Position numbers and translations under genes: made by a program. Shown here one piece after another: positions 1 through 8,266 of a stretch of DNA of 64,000 nt (within the stretch, counting starts at the first letter, position 1; each line of letters begins with the position of its first letter). This stretch comes from Antarcticimicrobium sp033791545 (GTDB lineage: Bacteria; Pseudomonadota; Alphaproteobacteria; Rhodobacterales; Rhodobacteraceae). The stretch spans positions 1 to 64,000 of the forward strand of contig JASJGL010000020.1 in NCBI GenBank assembly GCA_033791545.1. Reading direction: 5' to 3'. The notes beneath the pieces were generated by a model that worked only from the letters and a program-made list of their open reading frames with translations, made no database searches and had not been told where the DNA came from.

Positions 1-100
1 AGATCGCCTCGTCCAGATCGCGGTGTTGGCGGCGGAACTCTTGCAACTCGACGCGCAGCACCTCGTCGGTTTTCATCGAGATGTCGGTTCTGGCGTTCAT
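1..100 (-). CDS. DUF465 (YdcH-like) family protein, N-terminal part, cut by window edge
   Basis: The minus strand reads ATG at 98-100 and stays open to the window edge, giving MNARTDISMKTDEVLRVELQ and then a basic, acidic-rich helix (EFRRQHRDLDEAI). The pattern of a short polar leader followed by an R-x-E-H/Q-R-D-L-D helix is that of the small DUF465 family (about 70-80 residues, predicted helical hairpin, function unknown). Only 33 residues are in the window. It is divergent from the small heat-shock gene. Confidence 0.7.
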   Translation of the reverse strand, partial: MNARTDISMKTDEVLRVELQEFRRQHRDLDEAI

Positions 101-166
101 GCGGCACTCGCGGCTTGTGTCCTGGGTCGCATTTAGAATACGCCGATCTGCCCGCTTCGCCTAGCC

Positions 167-195
167 CTTGTTAATCCACGCCATTCTGCCCATAT
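167..195 (+). promoter_or_regulatory. Putative heat-shock (RpoH/sigma-32) promoter of the small heat-shock gene
   Basis: CTTGTTA at 167-173 and CCCATAT at 189-195 are 15 bases apart. This resembles the sigma-32 pattern (CTTGAAA, 11-16 bases, CCCCATNT) and lies about 65 bases upstream of an Hsp20 gene, where such a promoter is expected. The match is by eye and the -10 is imperfect. Confidence 0.5.
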
Positions 196-260
196 CTAGC
201 CTATGCGGTCGCCTGACGGGGCCGTATGAACCGTCGCTTTGGTGAAAAAGGACGAAAGAC

Positions 261-674
261 GTGTCGAAACTTACCCTGGGGTCATACCCGCAACTGTTGG
301 GATTCGAGCAGTTGGAACGCCTGTTGGAACGCTCGGCCAAGTCGGGGAATGAAGGCTATCCCCCGTATAATATCGAGCAGACCTCGGACCATTCCTATCG
401 CATCACCCTGGCTGTCGCCGGGTTTGCCGAGGAGGACCTGTCGATCACCGTCGAGGACCGCCAACTGGTGATCCGCGGCCGCCAAGGCGAGGACAGCGAA
501 GGGCGCGTGTTCCTTCATCGTGGCATTGCCAGCCGCCAGTTCCAGCGCATGTTCGTGCTGGCCGATGGTGTCGAGGTTGGCGAGGCCATCATGGAGAACG
601 GTCTGCTGCATGTGGACCTGACCCGCGCCAGACCGGAAACCGTGGTGCAGACTATCAACATCAGAAAGGGGTAA
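261..674 (+). CDS. Small heat-shock protein, Hsp20/IbpA family
   Basis: A 137-residue ATP-independent holdase of the alpha-crystallin family, cytoplasmic, expected to bind unfolding proteins. After a short N-terminal arm (YPQLLGFEQLERLLE), the alpha-crystallin domain covers roughly residues 35-130, with the strand motifs YRITLAVAGF and LVIRGRQ and the conserved core A-x-x-x-N-G-L-L (MENGLLHVDL). Length and start (GTG at 261, preceded by AAGGACGAAAG) are normal for the IbpA-like class. A heat-shock-type promoter lies upstream. DUF1150 follows after 5 bases, an arrangement I recall as common in Rhodobacterales. Confidence 0.9.
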   Translation: MSKLTLGSYPQLLGFEQLERLLERSAKSGNEGYPPYNIEQTSDHSYRITLAVAGFAEEDLSITVEDRQLVIRGRQGEDSEGRVFLHRGIASRQFQRMFVLADGVEVGEAIMENGLLHVDLTRARPETVVQTINIRKG

Positions 675-679
675 CAGGC

Positions 680-904
680 ATGAACACGCCTTTTGATTTC
701 AATCAGGATGGCCACCGGATCGTCTATGTGAAGGAGGTTGATGTCGCCGATTTGCCGGAAGAGGTTCAGGCAGAGGCTGGCGGTCGCGAACACCTGTATG
801 CAGTGCATGATTCCGAGGGCCAGCAGCTTGCGCTGGTGGCGGATCGACACATGGCCTTTGTGCTGGCCCGCCAGAACGATCTGGCACCGGTCGCGGTGCA
901 TTGA
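680..904 (+). CDS. DUF1150 family protein
   Basis: A 74-residue acidic protein with no signal peptide or membrane segment. The sequence IVYVKEVDVADLPEEV followed by LYAVHDSEGQQLALV is typical of DUF1150, a small alphaproteobacterial family of unknown function usually placed next to hsp20. It starts 5 bases after the hsp20 stop and its stop overlaps the TTG start of the next gene, so it sits in the middle of a tight operon. A role in the stress response is an inference from context only. Confidence 0.8.
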   Translation: MNTPFDFNQDGHRIVYVKEVDVADLPEEVQAEAGGREHLYAVHDSEGQQLALVADRHMAFVLARQNDLAPVAVH

Positions 905-1788
905 GTCGCTATTCCTTCGACTGGGTCGACGCGTTCACCACTCGCGCGTTCGGCGGAAACGGCTGCGCCGTCGTGCATGGCGGCGCAGATCTGGACAAGG
1001 ATGTCTGCACCGGTTTCGTGCGCGAAACCGGGCTGGTGGAATGCACCTTTACCGGCCCGTCCGACGTGGCGGATGTGAGGGTGCGCTATTTTCTGGCCGA
1101 CCGCGAGATTCCCTTTGCCGGACACCCGACCATCGCCACCGTGACGGCGATGCGGGCGCGCGGGATGATCGCGGGCGACAAGATCACGCTTGAAACCGGG
1201 GCCGGGCTGGTGCCGGTCCTGCTGGACGGCGATCGGATCGCAATGACCCAGATTGCCCCTGATTTTGGCGCAGAGGTCGATCCGACGCGGGTGGCGGCCG
1301 CCGTCGGTCTTTCGCCCGTCGATATCATTGCACCGCCGCAACTGGTCTCCACCGGGCTGCCCTTTGTTATCACTGTATTGCGCGATCATGAGGCGTTGCG
1401 CGCGGCGCGGCTTGACCTGGGCGGGATGGCTGCGCTGGCGGCTGCGATGGGGCAGGCCGACGGCCCGTTGATGGAGCCTTTCCTTGTCACCCTGCAGGGC
1501 GCGACAGAGGTGGGCGATACGTTTTCCCGACTGCTTCTGGCCCCGCCCAGCCCGCCCGAGGATCCCTTTACCGGCTCGGCGACCGGCGCGATGGCAGCCT
1601 ATCTCTGGCACCATGGTCTGATGCCGGGCGAGAGCTTTACCGCCGAACAGGGCCACTGGCTGGGGCGCCCCGGACAGGCGCGGGTCAGCCGCCTTGGCCC
1701 GGTTGAGGCGATGACCGGCATCCGTGTCGCCGGGGCGGGGTTCGTATTGATGACGGGCGAGGTCAATCTCCCCGCCGCAAAAGACTGA
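901..1788 (+). CDS. PhzF-family isomerase/epimerase-like protein
   Basis: 295 residues with the diaminopimelate-epimerase-like fold of the PhzF family. Visible signatures are FGGNGCAVV near the N-terminus, the acidic catalytic region RETGLVECTF, FAGHPTIATV in the first lobe, and the second-lobe glycine loop DPFTGSATGAMAAYL, which matches the family D-P-x-T-G-S-A-x-G. The true substrate of most PhzF homologues is unknown; phenazine synthesis is not implied because no other phz gene is present. The start is a TTG overlapping the DUF1150 stop. Confidence 0.85.
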   Translation: MSRYSFDWVDAFTTRAFGGNGCAVVHGGADLDKDVCTGFVRETGLVECTFTGPSDVADVRVRYFLADREIPFAGHPTIATVTAMRARGMIAGDKITLETGAGLVPVLLDGDRIAMTQIAPDFGAEVDPTRVAAAVGLSPVDIIAPPQLVSTGLPFVITVLRDHEALRAARLDLGGMAALAAAMGQADGPLMEPFLVTLQGATEVGDTFSRLLLAPPSPPEDPFTGSATGAMAAYLWHHGLMPGESFTAEQGHWLGRPGQARVSRLGPVEAMTGIRVAGAGFVLMTGEVNLPAAKD

Positions 1789-1795
1789 GGCCACG

Positions 1796-2656
1796 ATGTC
1801 AAACCCTGCTGTCGCCATCCTGCCCTATGGCCGCCGACTGGGCCCGGCGCTGTCCGCGACGCCGGTGAGCGAACTGATCTGGCCGCTGGGCTGTCCCGAC
1901 CGGTTGCGCGGTGGTCGCGTCGGCGATCTGACGGACTCCGACCATCTGCTGGTCTATCCGCGCACCGATATGCATTTCCGCCGCCGCAGGGGCACACAAG
2001 CAAAGATATCACTGATCATGGCAGAGCCTGCGGTGATCCACGGTCGGCATCTGAAGCTGTTGCGGCTGACTTGGCGGCGATTCCACCGCATCCTGACCTA
2101 TAACGAAGGGCTGCTGAATGCGGCGCCCAACGCGGTGCTGTTCCCTCTGGGCACCACCTGGGTACCCGAATGGCGCGATCTGCCACGGGACAAGACCGCG
2201 ATGTGTTCGCTGATTGCCTCGGCCAAGCGCGATGTTGCGGGGCACAAGTTGCGTCACAGCATGGTGGATTGGGTGCGCTCCACGGGGCAGGACGTGGCGG
2301 TGATGGGGCGCGGCTATATCCCGTTCGAGCACAAGGCGGATGGGCTTGCCCCCTATCGCTACTCGGTGGTGATCGAGAATGCGCGCGAGACCAATTACTT
2401 TACCGAGAAACTGATCGACGCAGTGCTGTGCGACACGGTGCCGATCTATTGGGGCAGCCCCAATCTTGAACGGTTCATGGACCCCGAAGGGATCATCCAG
2501 TGCCAGTCCGAGGCGGATCTGCGCCGTGCGATCAAGGCCACCTCGGAGGAGGACTTTCGCGCTCGTCTGCCGCATCTGCGCCGTTTGCAGGGGGAAGTGG
2601 AGCCCTATATCGACATCGACCGGCGCGCGGTCGAAGCGATCTTGAACAGTCTCTGA
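1796..2656 (+). CDS. Glycosyltransferase family 10 (alpha-fucosyltransferase-like)
   Basis: 286 residues. The C-terminal half carries the GT10 nucleotide-sugar binding signature: YRYSVVIENARETNYFTEKL and then VPIYWGSPNLERFM. The conserved Glu-Asn, the TEKL helix and the Y/W-G-x-P-N loop all match the family. Such enzymes transfer fucose or a related sugar from a GDP-sugar to a glycan, here probably cell-surface polysaccharide. No signal or membrane segment is seen. It starts 7 bases after phzF and ends the operon at a clear stem-loop. The sugar specificity cannot be read from sequence. Confidence 0.8.
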   Translation: MSNPAVAILPYGRRLGPALSATPVSELIWPLGCPDRLRGGRVGDLTDSDHLLVYPRTDMHFRRRRGTQAKISLIMAEPAVIHGRHLKLLRLTWRRFHRILTYNEGLLNAAPNAVLFPLGTTWVPEWRDLPRDKTAMCSLIASAKRDVAGHKLRHSMVDWVRSTGQDVAVMGRGYIPFEHKADGLAPYRYSVVIENARETNYFTEKLIDAVLCDTVPIYWGSPNLERFMDPEGIIQCQSEADLRRAIKATSEEDFRARLPHLRRLQGEVEPYIDIDRRAVEAILNSL

Positions 2657-2754
2657 CGCGGGCGTCGATGCCTGAATCCCATCGCCCTGTGGTTCTGCAT
2701 TTCATGTCGCCGGTCGCGCAGGTCTTCTGACATGCCCCGTGGGGCAACAACGGA

Positions 2755-2785
2755 AAACGGCCCGGGCATTTCATCCGGGCCGTTT
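2755..2785. terminator. Stem-loop terminator between convergent genes
   Basis: AAACGGCCCGG (2755-2765) and CCGGGCCGTTT (2775-2785) form a perfect 11-bp stem with a 9-base loop, lying between the stops of the GT10 gene and sat/cysC. A T-rich stretch (TTTCCGATTTT) follows on the plus strand, so it mainly serves the plus-strand operon but could act both ways. Confidence 0.8.
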
Positions 2786-2808
2786 CCGATTTTATCGTTC
2801 TAGGGGGA

Positions 2809-4527
2809 TCAGCTCAGGCCGATCAGACCCATCTGTTCCAGCTTCAACAGCACCTGATGGGCGCAGTTGTCGACATCGACATTCTCGGTCTCGATCCGCA
2901 GTTCGGGGCTTTCGGGTACGTCATAGGGATCTGAGATGCCGGTGAACTCCTTGATCTTGCCTTCGCGTGCCAGCTTGTAGAGCCCCTTGCGATCGCGGCG
3001 TTCGCATTCTTCGATGCTGGTCGCCACATGGACCTCGACAAAGGCACCATAGGCTTCGACATCTTCACGCACGGCGCGACGGGTGGTGGCATAGGGCGCG
3101 ATCGGGGCGCAGATGGCGATGCCGCCATTCTTGGTGATCTCGCTGGCGACATAGCCGATGCGACGGATGTTCAGGTCGCGATGCTCTTTCGAGAAGCCCA
3201 ACTCGCTGGACAGGTTCTTGCGCACGATGTCGCCGTCCAAAAGCGTTACCGGACGCCCGCCCATTTCCATCAGCTTGACCATCAGCGCGTTGGCTATGGT
3301 GGACTTGCCCGAGCCGGAGAAGCCGGTGAAAAACACGGTAAAGCCCTGCTGGCTGCGCGGCGGCCTGGTGCGGCGCAACTCCTTGACCACCTCGGGGAAC
3401 GAGAACCATTCCGGGATCTCCAGTCCTTCGGACAGGCGGCGACGCAACTCGGTGCCCGAGATGTTCAGGACGGTGACCGTGTCCTTGTCGGCGATCTCGT
3501 CGTTGGGTTCGTACTGGGCGCGTTCCTGCACATAGACCATGTGCTTGAAGTCGACCATTTCGCAGCCGATTTCCGCTTGGTTCGCACGGTACAGATCCTG
3601 CGCATCATAAGGGCCGTAGAAATCCTCGCCCGCCGAATTCTTGCCGGGGCCGGCATGGTCGCGCCCGACGATGAAGTGAGTGCAGCCGTGATTGGCGCGG
3701 ATCAGACCGTGCCAGACGGCTTCGCGCGGGCCGGCCATGCGCATGGCAAGGTTCAGCAGGCTCATGGTTGTGGTCGCCGCCGGGTATTTGTCCAGCACCG
3801 CCTCATAGCAGCGCACGCGGGTGAAGTGATCGACGTCGCCCGGTTTGGTCATGCCAACGACGGGGTGGATCAGCAGGTTCGCCTGCGCCTCTTTCGCGGC
3901 GCGAAAGGTCAGCTCCTGATGCGCGCGGTGCAGCGGGTTGCGGGTCTGGAAGGCGACGATGCGGCGCCAGCCCAGCTTGCGGAAATAGGCGCGCAGCTCG
4001 TTCGGGGTGTCGCGGCGACCGCGGAAATCATAGTGCACGGGCTGCTGGATGCCGGTCACCGGGCCTCCGAGATAGATCTTGCCAGCCGTGTTGTGCAAAT
4101 AGTTGACGGCCGGGTGCGCGCTGTCATCGGCCCCAAAGACCTTTTCGGCCTCGTGCGATTTGTTCGGCTCCCAGCGGTCGGTCACGGTCATGGTGGCGAG
4201 GATCACGCCCTCTTGGTCGCGCAGGGCGATGTCCTCACCCAGCTCCAGCTTTTCGGCAAAGGCGTCCGACACGTCCAGCGTGATCGGCATCGGCCAAAGC
4301 TGACCGTCGGCCAGACGCATCTTGTCGACAACGCCGTTGTAATCGGCTTCGCTCAGGAACCCTTTCAGCGGATTGAACCCACCGTTCATCAGCAGTTCAA
4401 GGTCGCAAATCTGACGCGGGGTCAGATCCAGGCTTTTCAGATCGCCAGCTTCGACTTTGAGTTTTTGGGCTGATTCATAGGAAACGTACAACTCCGGGAT
4501 CGGAGTAAGGTTACTAAGCATTGTCAT
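2809..4527 (-). CDS. cysN/C-type sat-cysC fusion: Bifunctional sulfate adenylyltransferase / adenylylsulfate kinase
   Basis: 572 residues. Makes APS from sulfate and ATP and then phosphorylates it to PAPS, the first steps of sulfate assimilation. Order: PUA-like and catalytic ATP sulfurylase region (residues about 1-385) with QTRNPLHRAHQ at 194-204 and GRDHAGPG at 288-295; then APS kinase (about 390-572) with P-loop GFSGSGKST at 402-410 and the DGDxxR-N-L motif at 431-439. Both active sites look intact. I chose the ATG at 4527 (MTMLSN) because upstream residues look non-coding; ATG 4521 is also possible. This is the single-chain ATPS-APSK type, not the CysDN heterodimer. Confidence 0.93.
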   Translation of the reverse strand: MTMLSNLTPIPELYVSYESAQKLKVEAGDLKSLDLTPRQICDLELLMNGGFNPLKGFLSEADYNGVVDKMRLADGQLWPMPITLDVSDAFAEKLELGEDIALRDQEGVILATMTVTDRWEPNKSHEAEKVFGADDSAHPAVNYLHNTAGKIYLGGPVTGIQQPVHYDFRGRRDTPNELRAYFRKLGWRRIVAFQTRNPLHRAHQELTFRAAKEAQANLLIHPVVGMTKPGDVDHFTRVRCYEAVLDKYPAATTTMSLLNLAMRMAGPREAVWHGLIRANHGCTHFIVGRDHAGPGKNSAGEDFYGPYDAQDLYRANQAEIGCEMVDFKHMVYVQERAQYEPNDEIADKDTVTVLNISGTELRRRLSEGLEIPEWFSFPEVVKELRRTRPPRSQQGFTVFFTGFSGSGKSTIANALMVKLMEMGGRPVTLLDGDIVRKNLSSELGFSKEHRDLNIRRIGYVASEITKNGGIAICAPIAPYATTRRAVREDVEAYGAFVEVHVATSIEECERRDRKGLYKLAREGKIKEFTGISDPYDVPESPELRIETENVDVDNCAHQVLLKLEQMGLIGLS

Positions 4528-4712
4528 TTCAAATCTTTCGGTTTCGGTTTGGGGCGGGGTCCCGTTGGTCCAGTCGCGCGCGGCATAGCCTCGGTTGACG
4601 TTGAAAGTCCAGTGATGCGTGCCGATTTCTGATATTGCGGAGATTTTTTGCCGGAGTGGTACCATTTCGCCAGCCCGGGCGAAAGCGGTCGGACCGGGGG
4701 CGAGGGGGTCAT
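4524..4712 (-). CDS. Possible small coupling ORF between the cyclase and sat/cysC (doubtful)
   Basis: A 62-codon frame fills the gap between the adenylate cyclase and sat/cysC. Its ATG overlaps the cyclase stop (ATGA at 4709-4712) and its TGA overlaps the sat ATG (ATGA at 4524-4527). The product is basic and proline-rich with no recognisable family (it ends PRPKPKPKDLK). The double overlap would allow translational coupling, but it can arise by chance and no clear ribosome site was seen. Confidence 0.25.
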   Translation of the reverse strand: MTPSPPVRPLSPGLAKWYHSGKKSPQYQKSARITGLSTSTEAMPRATGPTGPRPKPKPKDLK

Positions 4713-6394
4713 ACTGCCGGGACCGTATCGACCAGCAGGGGGGACAGATCCTGACCGCTGGCCATTGACAGGGCGATCACCGGGGTGGCCACTCCGCGCA
4801 GGTCCAATGTGATGAGATCCAGCGCGTCGGTCTCGATACCGGCGCTGTGCAGCACGGTCTGCGATACCAGCACTTCGACGCCCAGTTCCTTGGTCTTGCC
4901 CTCCAGCCGGCTGGCGGCGTTGACGGTGTCGCCGATGATGGTGCGCGGCGCGTTGCCTGCGGCACCGATTTCGCCCAGCACCAATTCGCCCAGATGCAGA
5001 CCCGCGCCGATGCGGATGGCGGGGATTCCCTCGTCCGCGAGCCGCAGATTGAACTTGGCCAGTGCCGCGCTGAGCCGGGATGTGGCGCGCAGGGCGGCGC
5101 GGGCGGAACTGGCCTCATCCGCGGTCTCGAACACCGCCAGCAGCCCGTCGCCGAGATATTTGTCGACGCTGCCGCCCTCGGCGAGGATCGGCGGCACGAT
5201 GGCGTCGAAGAACCGGTTGAGCAGAAACACCACGTCATAGGGGAGCTGTCCGGTGGTGCGGGCGGTAAAACCGCGCATGTCCAGAAACAGGATGGCAAGG
5301 CGCCGCTCCTGCCCTTGGCTGGAGTGGGCGCGGCCACGCCGCCCGTCGGGCAGGAATACGCGAAACACCGTGGCGGCGTTGGTCGGGCGGATTTGGCAGG
5401 CCAGTCGCGTCCCGGGGTCGGCGTTCACCGCGCGCAGGCTGTTCAACTCGGCGGGTTCCGGCGGGTGCAGATGCTCTGCCCCGGATTCAATCACCACGCG
5501 GCAGGTGGTGCAGCGGCCGCGCCCGCCGCACAGCGCGGTATGGGGCACCCCATTCAGCCGTGACATTTCCAACAGCGTCAATCCGCGCGGCGAAGTGACC
5601 TCGGGGCCGTCGACATAGCTGATCCGGACCGCGCGCCGTCGCCGTAGACTCCGACGCCCGAAATGTACGATCGCGGCCAGCGCCAGCAGCGCCAGAAAAA
5701 TCCAGAGCCCGGCGCGCGATATCGCGATCAGCGTTCCAAAGGTGGCCGCATCGGGCCAGTGGAACTCGGCTATCGCGGCGGTGCGGGCGGCGGGATCGGC
5801 AAACAGCACGTGCATCCGCCGCCCCTCGGTCATGAAGCCAGCCAGCGCAAAGGCAGGGATCAGGGTCGCGACCCCGACCAGCACAGGGGTATTGCGCCGC
5901 CACCACGGGGTCAGCCGCAGCCAGAAATGCAGCCCGATACAGCCGTGGGTCCAGACCAGCAGCAGTAAAAGCGCTTGTTTCCAGCCATCCGGGGTGTTCC
6001 AGATCAGGGCGGGGATATAGCTCATCTGGTCGTTGACGCCGAACAGCTCATGCGCGAGGCGGGTGTGCACCACATGTGCAATCAAAAGCACCGGGATCAG
6101 CAGGCCAAAGCCGAATTGCAGCGCGCTCCACAGGGGCATCCGCAGGGTGCGGCGGTTGGCCAGACTATAAAGCGCCAGCGCTGCGTGGGTCAGCAATGCA
6201 CCATGCAGGATCACACCGCCTACCACGGTCCGGGTGATCATCAGGCGCGCGTCCTGCACCGCATCCATCGCGCGCGGGGAAATCAGGCCAAGGCCAATAT
6301 TGAGAAAGTGGAAGAGGGCGAAGGTGAACAGGATCAGGCCAGAGCCGATCCGCGCCCGCGTGATCCAGTTGCCCCGCCAGAGCATGCTTGCCAC
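4709..6394 (-). CDS. Membrane adenylate cyclase with cytochrome-b-like and 2Fe-2S ferredoxin domains
   Basis: 561 residues. Residues 1-245 hold about six hydrophobic helices with histidines inside or at the ends of helices (H29, H64, H70, H107, H110, H150, H156), resembling a succinate dehydrogenase-type cytochrome b. Residues 255-345 are a ferredoxin domain with Cys289, Cys295, Cys298 and Cys333. Residues 360-545 are a class III cyclase with both metal aspartates (D372 in LDMRGFT, D416 in YLGDG), ATP-selecting K412 and D489, and transition-state N492 and R496, so it should make cAMP. Heme binding and redox control are inferred. It is transcribed toward sat/cysC. Confidence 0.85.
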   Translation of the reverse strand: MASMLWRGNWITRARIGSGLILFTFALFHFLNIGLGLISPRAMDAVQDARLMITRTVVGGVILHGALLTHAALALYSLANRRTLRMPLWSALQFGFGLLIPVLLIAHVVHTRLAHELFGVNDQMSYIPALIWNTPDGWKQALLLLLVWTHGCIGLHFWLRLTPWWRRNTPVLVGVATLIPAFALAGFMTEGRRMHVLFADPAARTAAIAEFHWPDAATFGTLIAISRAGLWIFLALLALAAIVHFGRRSLRRRRAVRISYVDGPEVTSPRGLTLLEMSRLNGVPHTALCGGRGRCTTCRVVIESGAEHLHPPEPAELNSLRAVNADPGTRLACQIRPTNAATVFRVFLPDGRRGRAHSSQGQERRLAILFLDMRGFTARTTGQLPYDVVFLLNRFFDAIVPPILAEGGSVDKYLGDGLLAVFETADEASSARAALRATSRLSAALAKFNLRLADEGIPAIRIGAGLHLGELVLGEIGAAGNAPRTIIGDTVNAASRLEGKTKELGVEVLVSQTVLHSAGIETDALDLITLDLRGVATPVIALSMASGQDLSPLLVDTVPAV

Positions 6395-6561
6395 AGGTCC
6401 ATCCCCTTCGCGCGTATGGTCGGAACAGACTGGGTGGGATGGGCCGGGCGGTCAAGGGCGGCCCCGCAAAGTATTCCAAGGCATAGCCTTTGTGGAACAC
6501 GGGGGTGAAACTGGGGGGAATCGCGGGGACGCCGCGACCCGTTGGGCCGCGGCAAGCGGGT

Positions 6562-7506
6562 TTAGTCGTCTTGCGCTGCCAGCCAGTGTTCGGCATCCAG
6601 CGCGGCCATGCAGCCCATGCCGGCGCTGGTCACCGCTTGGCGGTATTTATGGTCGGTCAGGTCGCCAGCGGCAAACACGCCCGGCACATTGGTTTCGGTG
6701 CTGCCCGGCTTGACCGTGACATAGCCGCCATTGTGCAGTTCCAGCTGATCCTTGACCAGTTCGCTGGCCGGGGCGTGGCCGATGGCGACAAAGACGCCCT
6801 TGCAGGGGATCTCGGTGATCTCGCCGCTGCGCACGTCCTTGACCTTGACGCCAGTCACGCCCTTGGGGTTGTCCTCGCCCACGACCTCGTCCAGCGCATG
6901 ATGCCAAAGCGGCACGATCTTGGGGTTCTTCATCAGCCGGTCGATCAGGATCTTTTCGGCGCGCAATTCGTCGCGGCGGTGGATCAGTGTGACCTTGGAG
7001 GCGAAATTGGTCAGGAACAGCGCCTCTTCCACGGCGGTGTTGCCGCCGCCGATCACCACGATTTCCTGTCCGCGATAGAAGAACCCGTCACAGGTGGCAC
7101 AGGCCGAGACGCCAAAGCCCTTGAACGCCTCTTCCGAGGGCAGGCCCAGCCATTTGGCGCGCGCGCCGGTGGCAAGGATCACCGCGTCGGCGGTATAGGT
7201 CGTGCCGCTGTCGCCCTTGGCGGTGAAGGGGCGCTGCGTCAGGTCGAGATCGGTGATGATGTCGCCGATGATCTCGGTCCCCATGGCGCGGGCGTGGGCT
7301 TCCATGTTGACCATCAGGTCGGGGCCCTGAATTTCGCTATGGCCGGGCCAGTTCTCGACCTCGGTGGTGGTGGTCAGCTGGCCGCCGGGTTCGATCCCCT
7401 GCACCAGGATCGGCTCCAGCATGGCGCGGCTGGCATAGATGCCGGCGGTATAGCCGGCCGGGCCGGAGCCGATGATCAAAACCTTGGTGTGGCGCGTCTC
7501 AGTCAT
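6562..7506 (-). CDS. trxB: Thioredoxin-disulfide reductase
   Basis: 314 residues; FAD enzyme that passes electrons from NADPH to thioredoxin in the cytoplasm. FAD-binding GSGPAG at 13-18, redox pair C136-A-T-C139, NADPH-binding GGGNTAVEEA and C-terminal FAD motif VFAAGDLTD are all present. ATG 7506 (MTETRHTK) is preferred: GGGGATAATC precedes it, and upstream codons are unlike the family. It is divergent from lrp, a gene order also found in gammaproteobacteria. Confidence 0.95.
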   Translation of the reverse strand: MTETRHTKVLIIGSGPAGYTAGIYASRAMLEPILVQGIEPGGQLTTTTEVENWPGHSEIQGPDLMVNMEAHARAMGTEIIGDIITDLDLTQRPFTAKGDSGTTYTADAVILATGARAKWLGLPSEEAFKGFGVSACATCDGFFYRGQEIVVIGGGNTAVEEALFLTNFASKVTLIHRRDELRAEKILIDRLMKNPKIVPLWHHALDEVVGEDNPKGVTGVKVKDVRSGEITEIPCKGVFVAIGHAPASELVKDQLELHNGGYVTVKPGSTETNVPGVFAAGDLTDHKYRQAVTSAGMGCMAALDAEHWLAAQDD

Positions 7507-7673
7507 GATTATCCCCATATTCCCGTAAATCACCGGCGCGGCGGCCTGGGCCACCACAGTTCATTTTCGGATATAGACCTCGGGCCCGGACGCTTAAACC
7601 CCCTTGCTGGTGCTATTCGCTGCCGGTCCTCGCAGGCCTTGCCAGATGAGTCTGCCGTCTTTTCGCGCACCGC

Positions 7674-7679
7674 ATTATA
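7674..7679 (-). promoter_or_regulatory. Possible -10 element of trxB
   Basis: On the minus strand this is a perfect TATAAT. No good -35 is seen at the usual distance, and the trxB start is about 165 bases downstream, so the assignment is tentative. Confidence 0.35.
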
Positions 7680-7694
7680 GATTGTTTCCCCCTG

Positions 7695-7733
7695 ACGAAA
7701 TATTATTGCGCGTAGCCGGCGCACTGCTATAAG
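7695..7733 (+). promoter_or_regulatory. Promoter of lrp with overlapping Lrp-like operator
   Basis: TTGCGC (7706-7711), 16 bases and TATAAG (7728-7733) form a good sigma-70-type promoter about 30 bases upstream of the start codon. The AT-rich CGAAATATTATTGCG at 7695-7709 fits the degenerate Lrp consensus in its centre (11 of 15 positions by eye), as expected for autoregulation. Confidence 0.55.
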
Positions 7734-7759
7734 AAACGCCAACACGAGGGGTGCTAGCA

Positions 7760-8260
7760 ATGGCGACAACACGACTTGATCCGATTGATCGCAAGATCCT
7801 GTCGGAACTGCAAAGCGATGGCAGAATGACCAACGTCGAATTGGCCCGACGCGTTGGGATATCTGCGCCTCCCTGTTTGCGACGGGTGCGCACGTTGGAG
7901 GAGTCCGGGTTGATCCGTGGCTATCATGCGGATGTGAATGCGCGCGAGCTGGGATTCGAGGTGCAGGTCTTTGCGATGGTCGGGCTCGACAGTCAGGCCG
8001 AGGCCGAGCTGAGCGCATTCGAGGCGCGCTGTCGCGACTGGCCGCTGGTCCGGGAATGTCACATGCTGAACGGCGAGGTCGACTTCATCCTGAAATGCGT
8101 GGCCCCTGACCTGAGCTCGTTCCAGAGCTTTCTGACTGGCGAGTTGCTGACCACGCCGAATGTGGCCAGCGTCAAGACCTCGCTGGTGATCCGGGGCGCC
8201 AAGGACGAACCGGGCGTGCCCTTTGATGTATTGGAAGAGCGGCTGAGCCGATCCGCCTGA
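7760..8260 (+). CDS. lrp: Lrp/AsnC-family transcriptional regulator
   Basis: 166 residues. The N-terminal winged helix-turn-helix (LDPIDRKILSELQSDGRMTN, then ELARRVGISAPPCLRRVRTLE) is followed by the RAM/AsnC ligand-binding domain (residues about 65-150, with VRECHMLNGEVDFILK). It likely senses an amino acid. ATG 7760 is chosen because GAGGGG lies 8 bases upstream; the in-frame GTG at 7751 overlaps that site. The divergent partner is trxB. Confidence 0.9.
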   Translation: MATTRLDPIDRKILSELQSDGRMTNVELARRVGISAPPCLRRVRTLEESGLIRGYHADVNARELGFEVQVFAMVGLDSQAEAELSAFEARCRDWPLVRECHMLNGEVDFILKCVAPDLSSFQSFLTGELLTTPNVASVKTSLVIRGAKDEPGVPFDVLEERLSRSA

Positions 8261-8266
8261 GCGGGA

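Noticed and set aside
901..1788. Phenazine biosynthesis locus
   Set aside because: PhzF homologues are widespread and no other phenazine gene is present.
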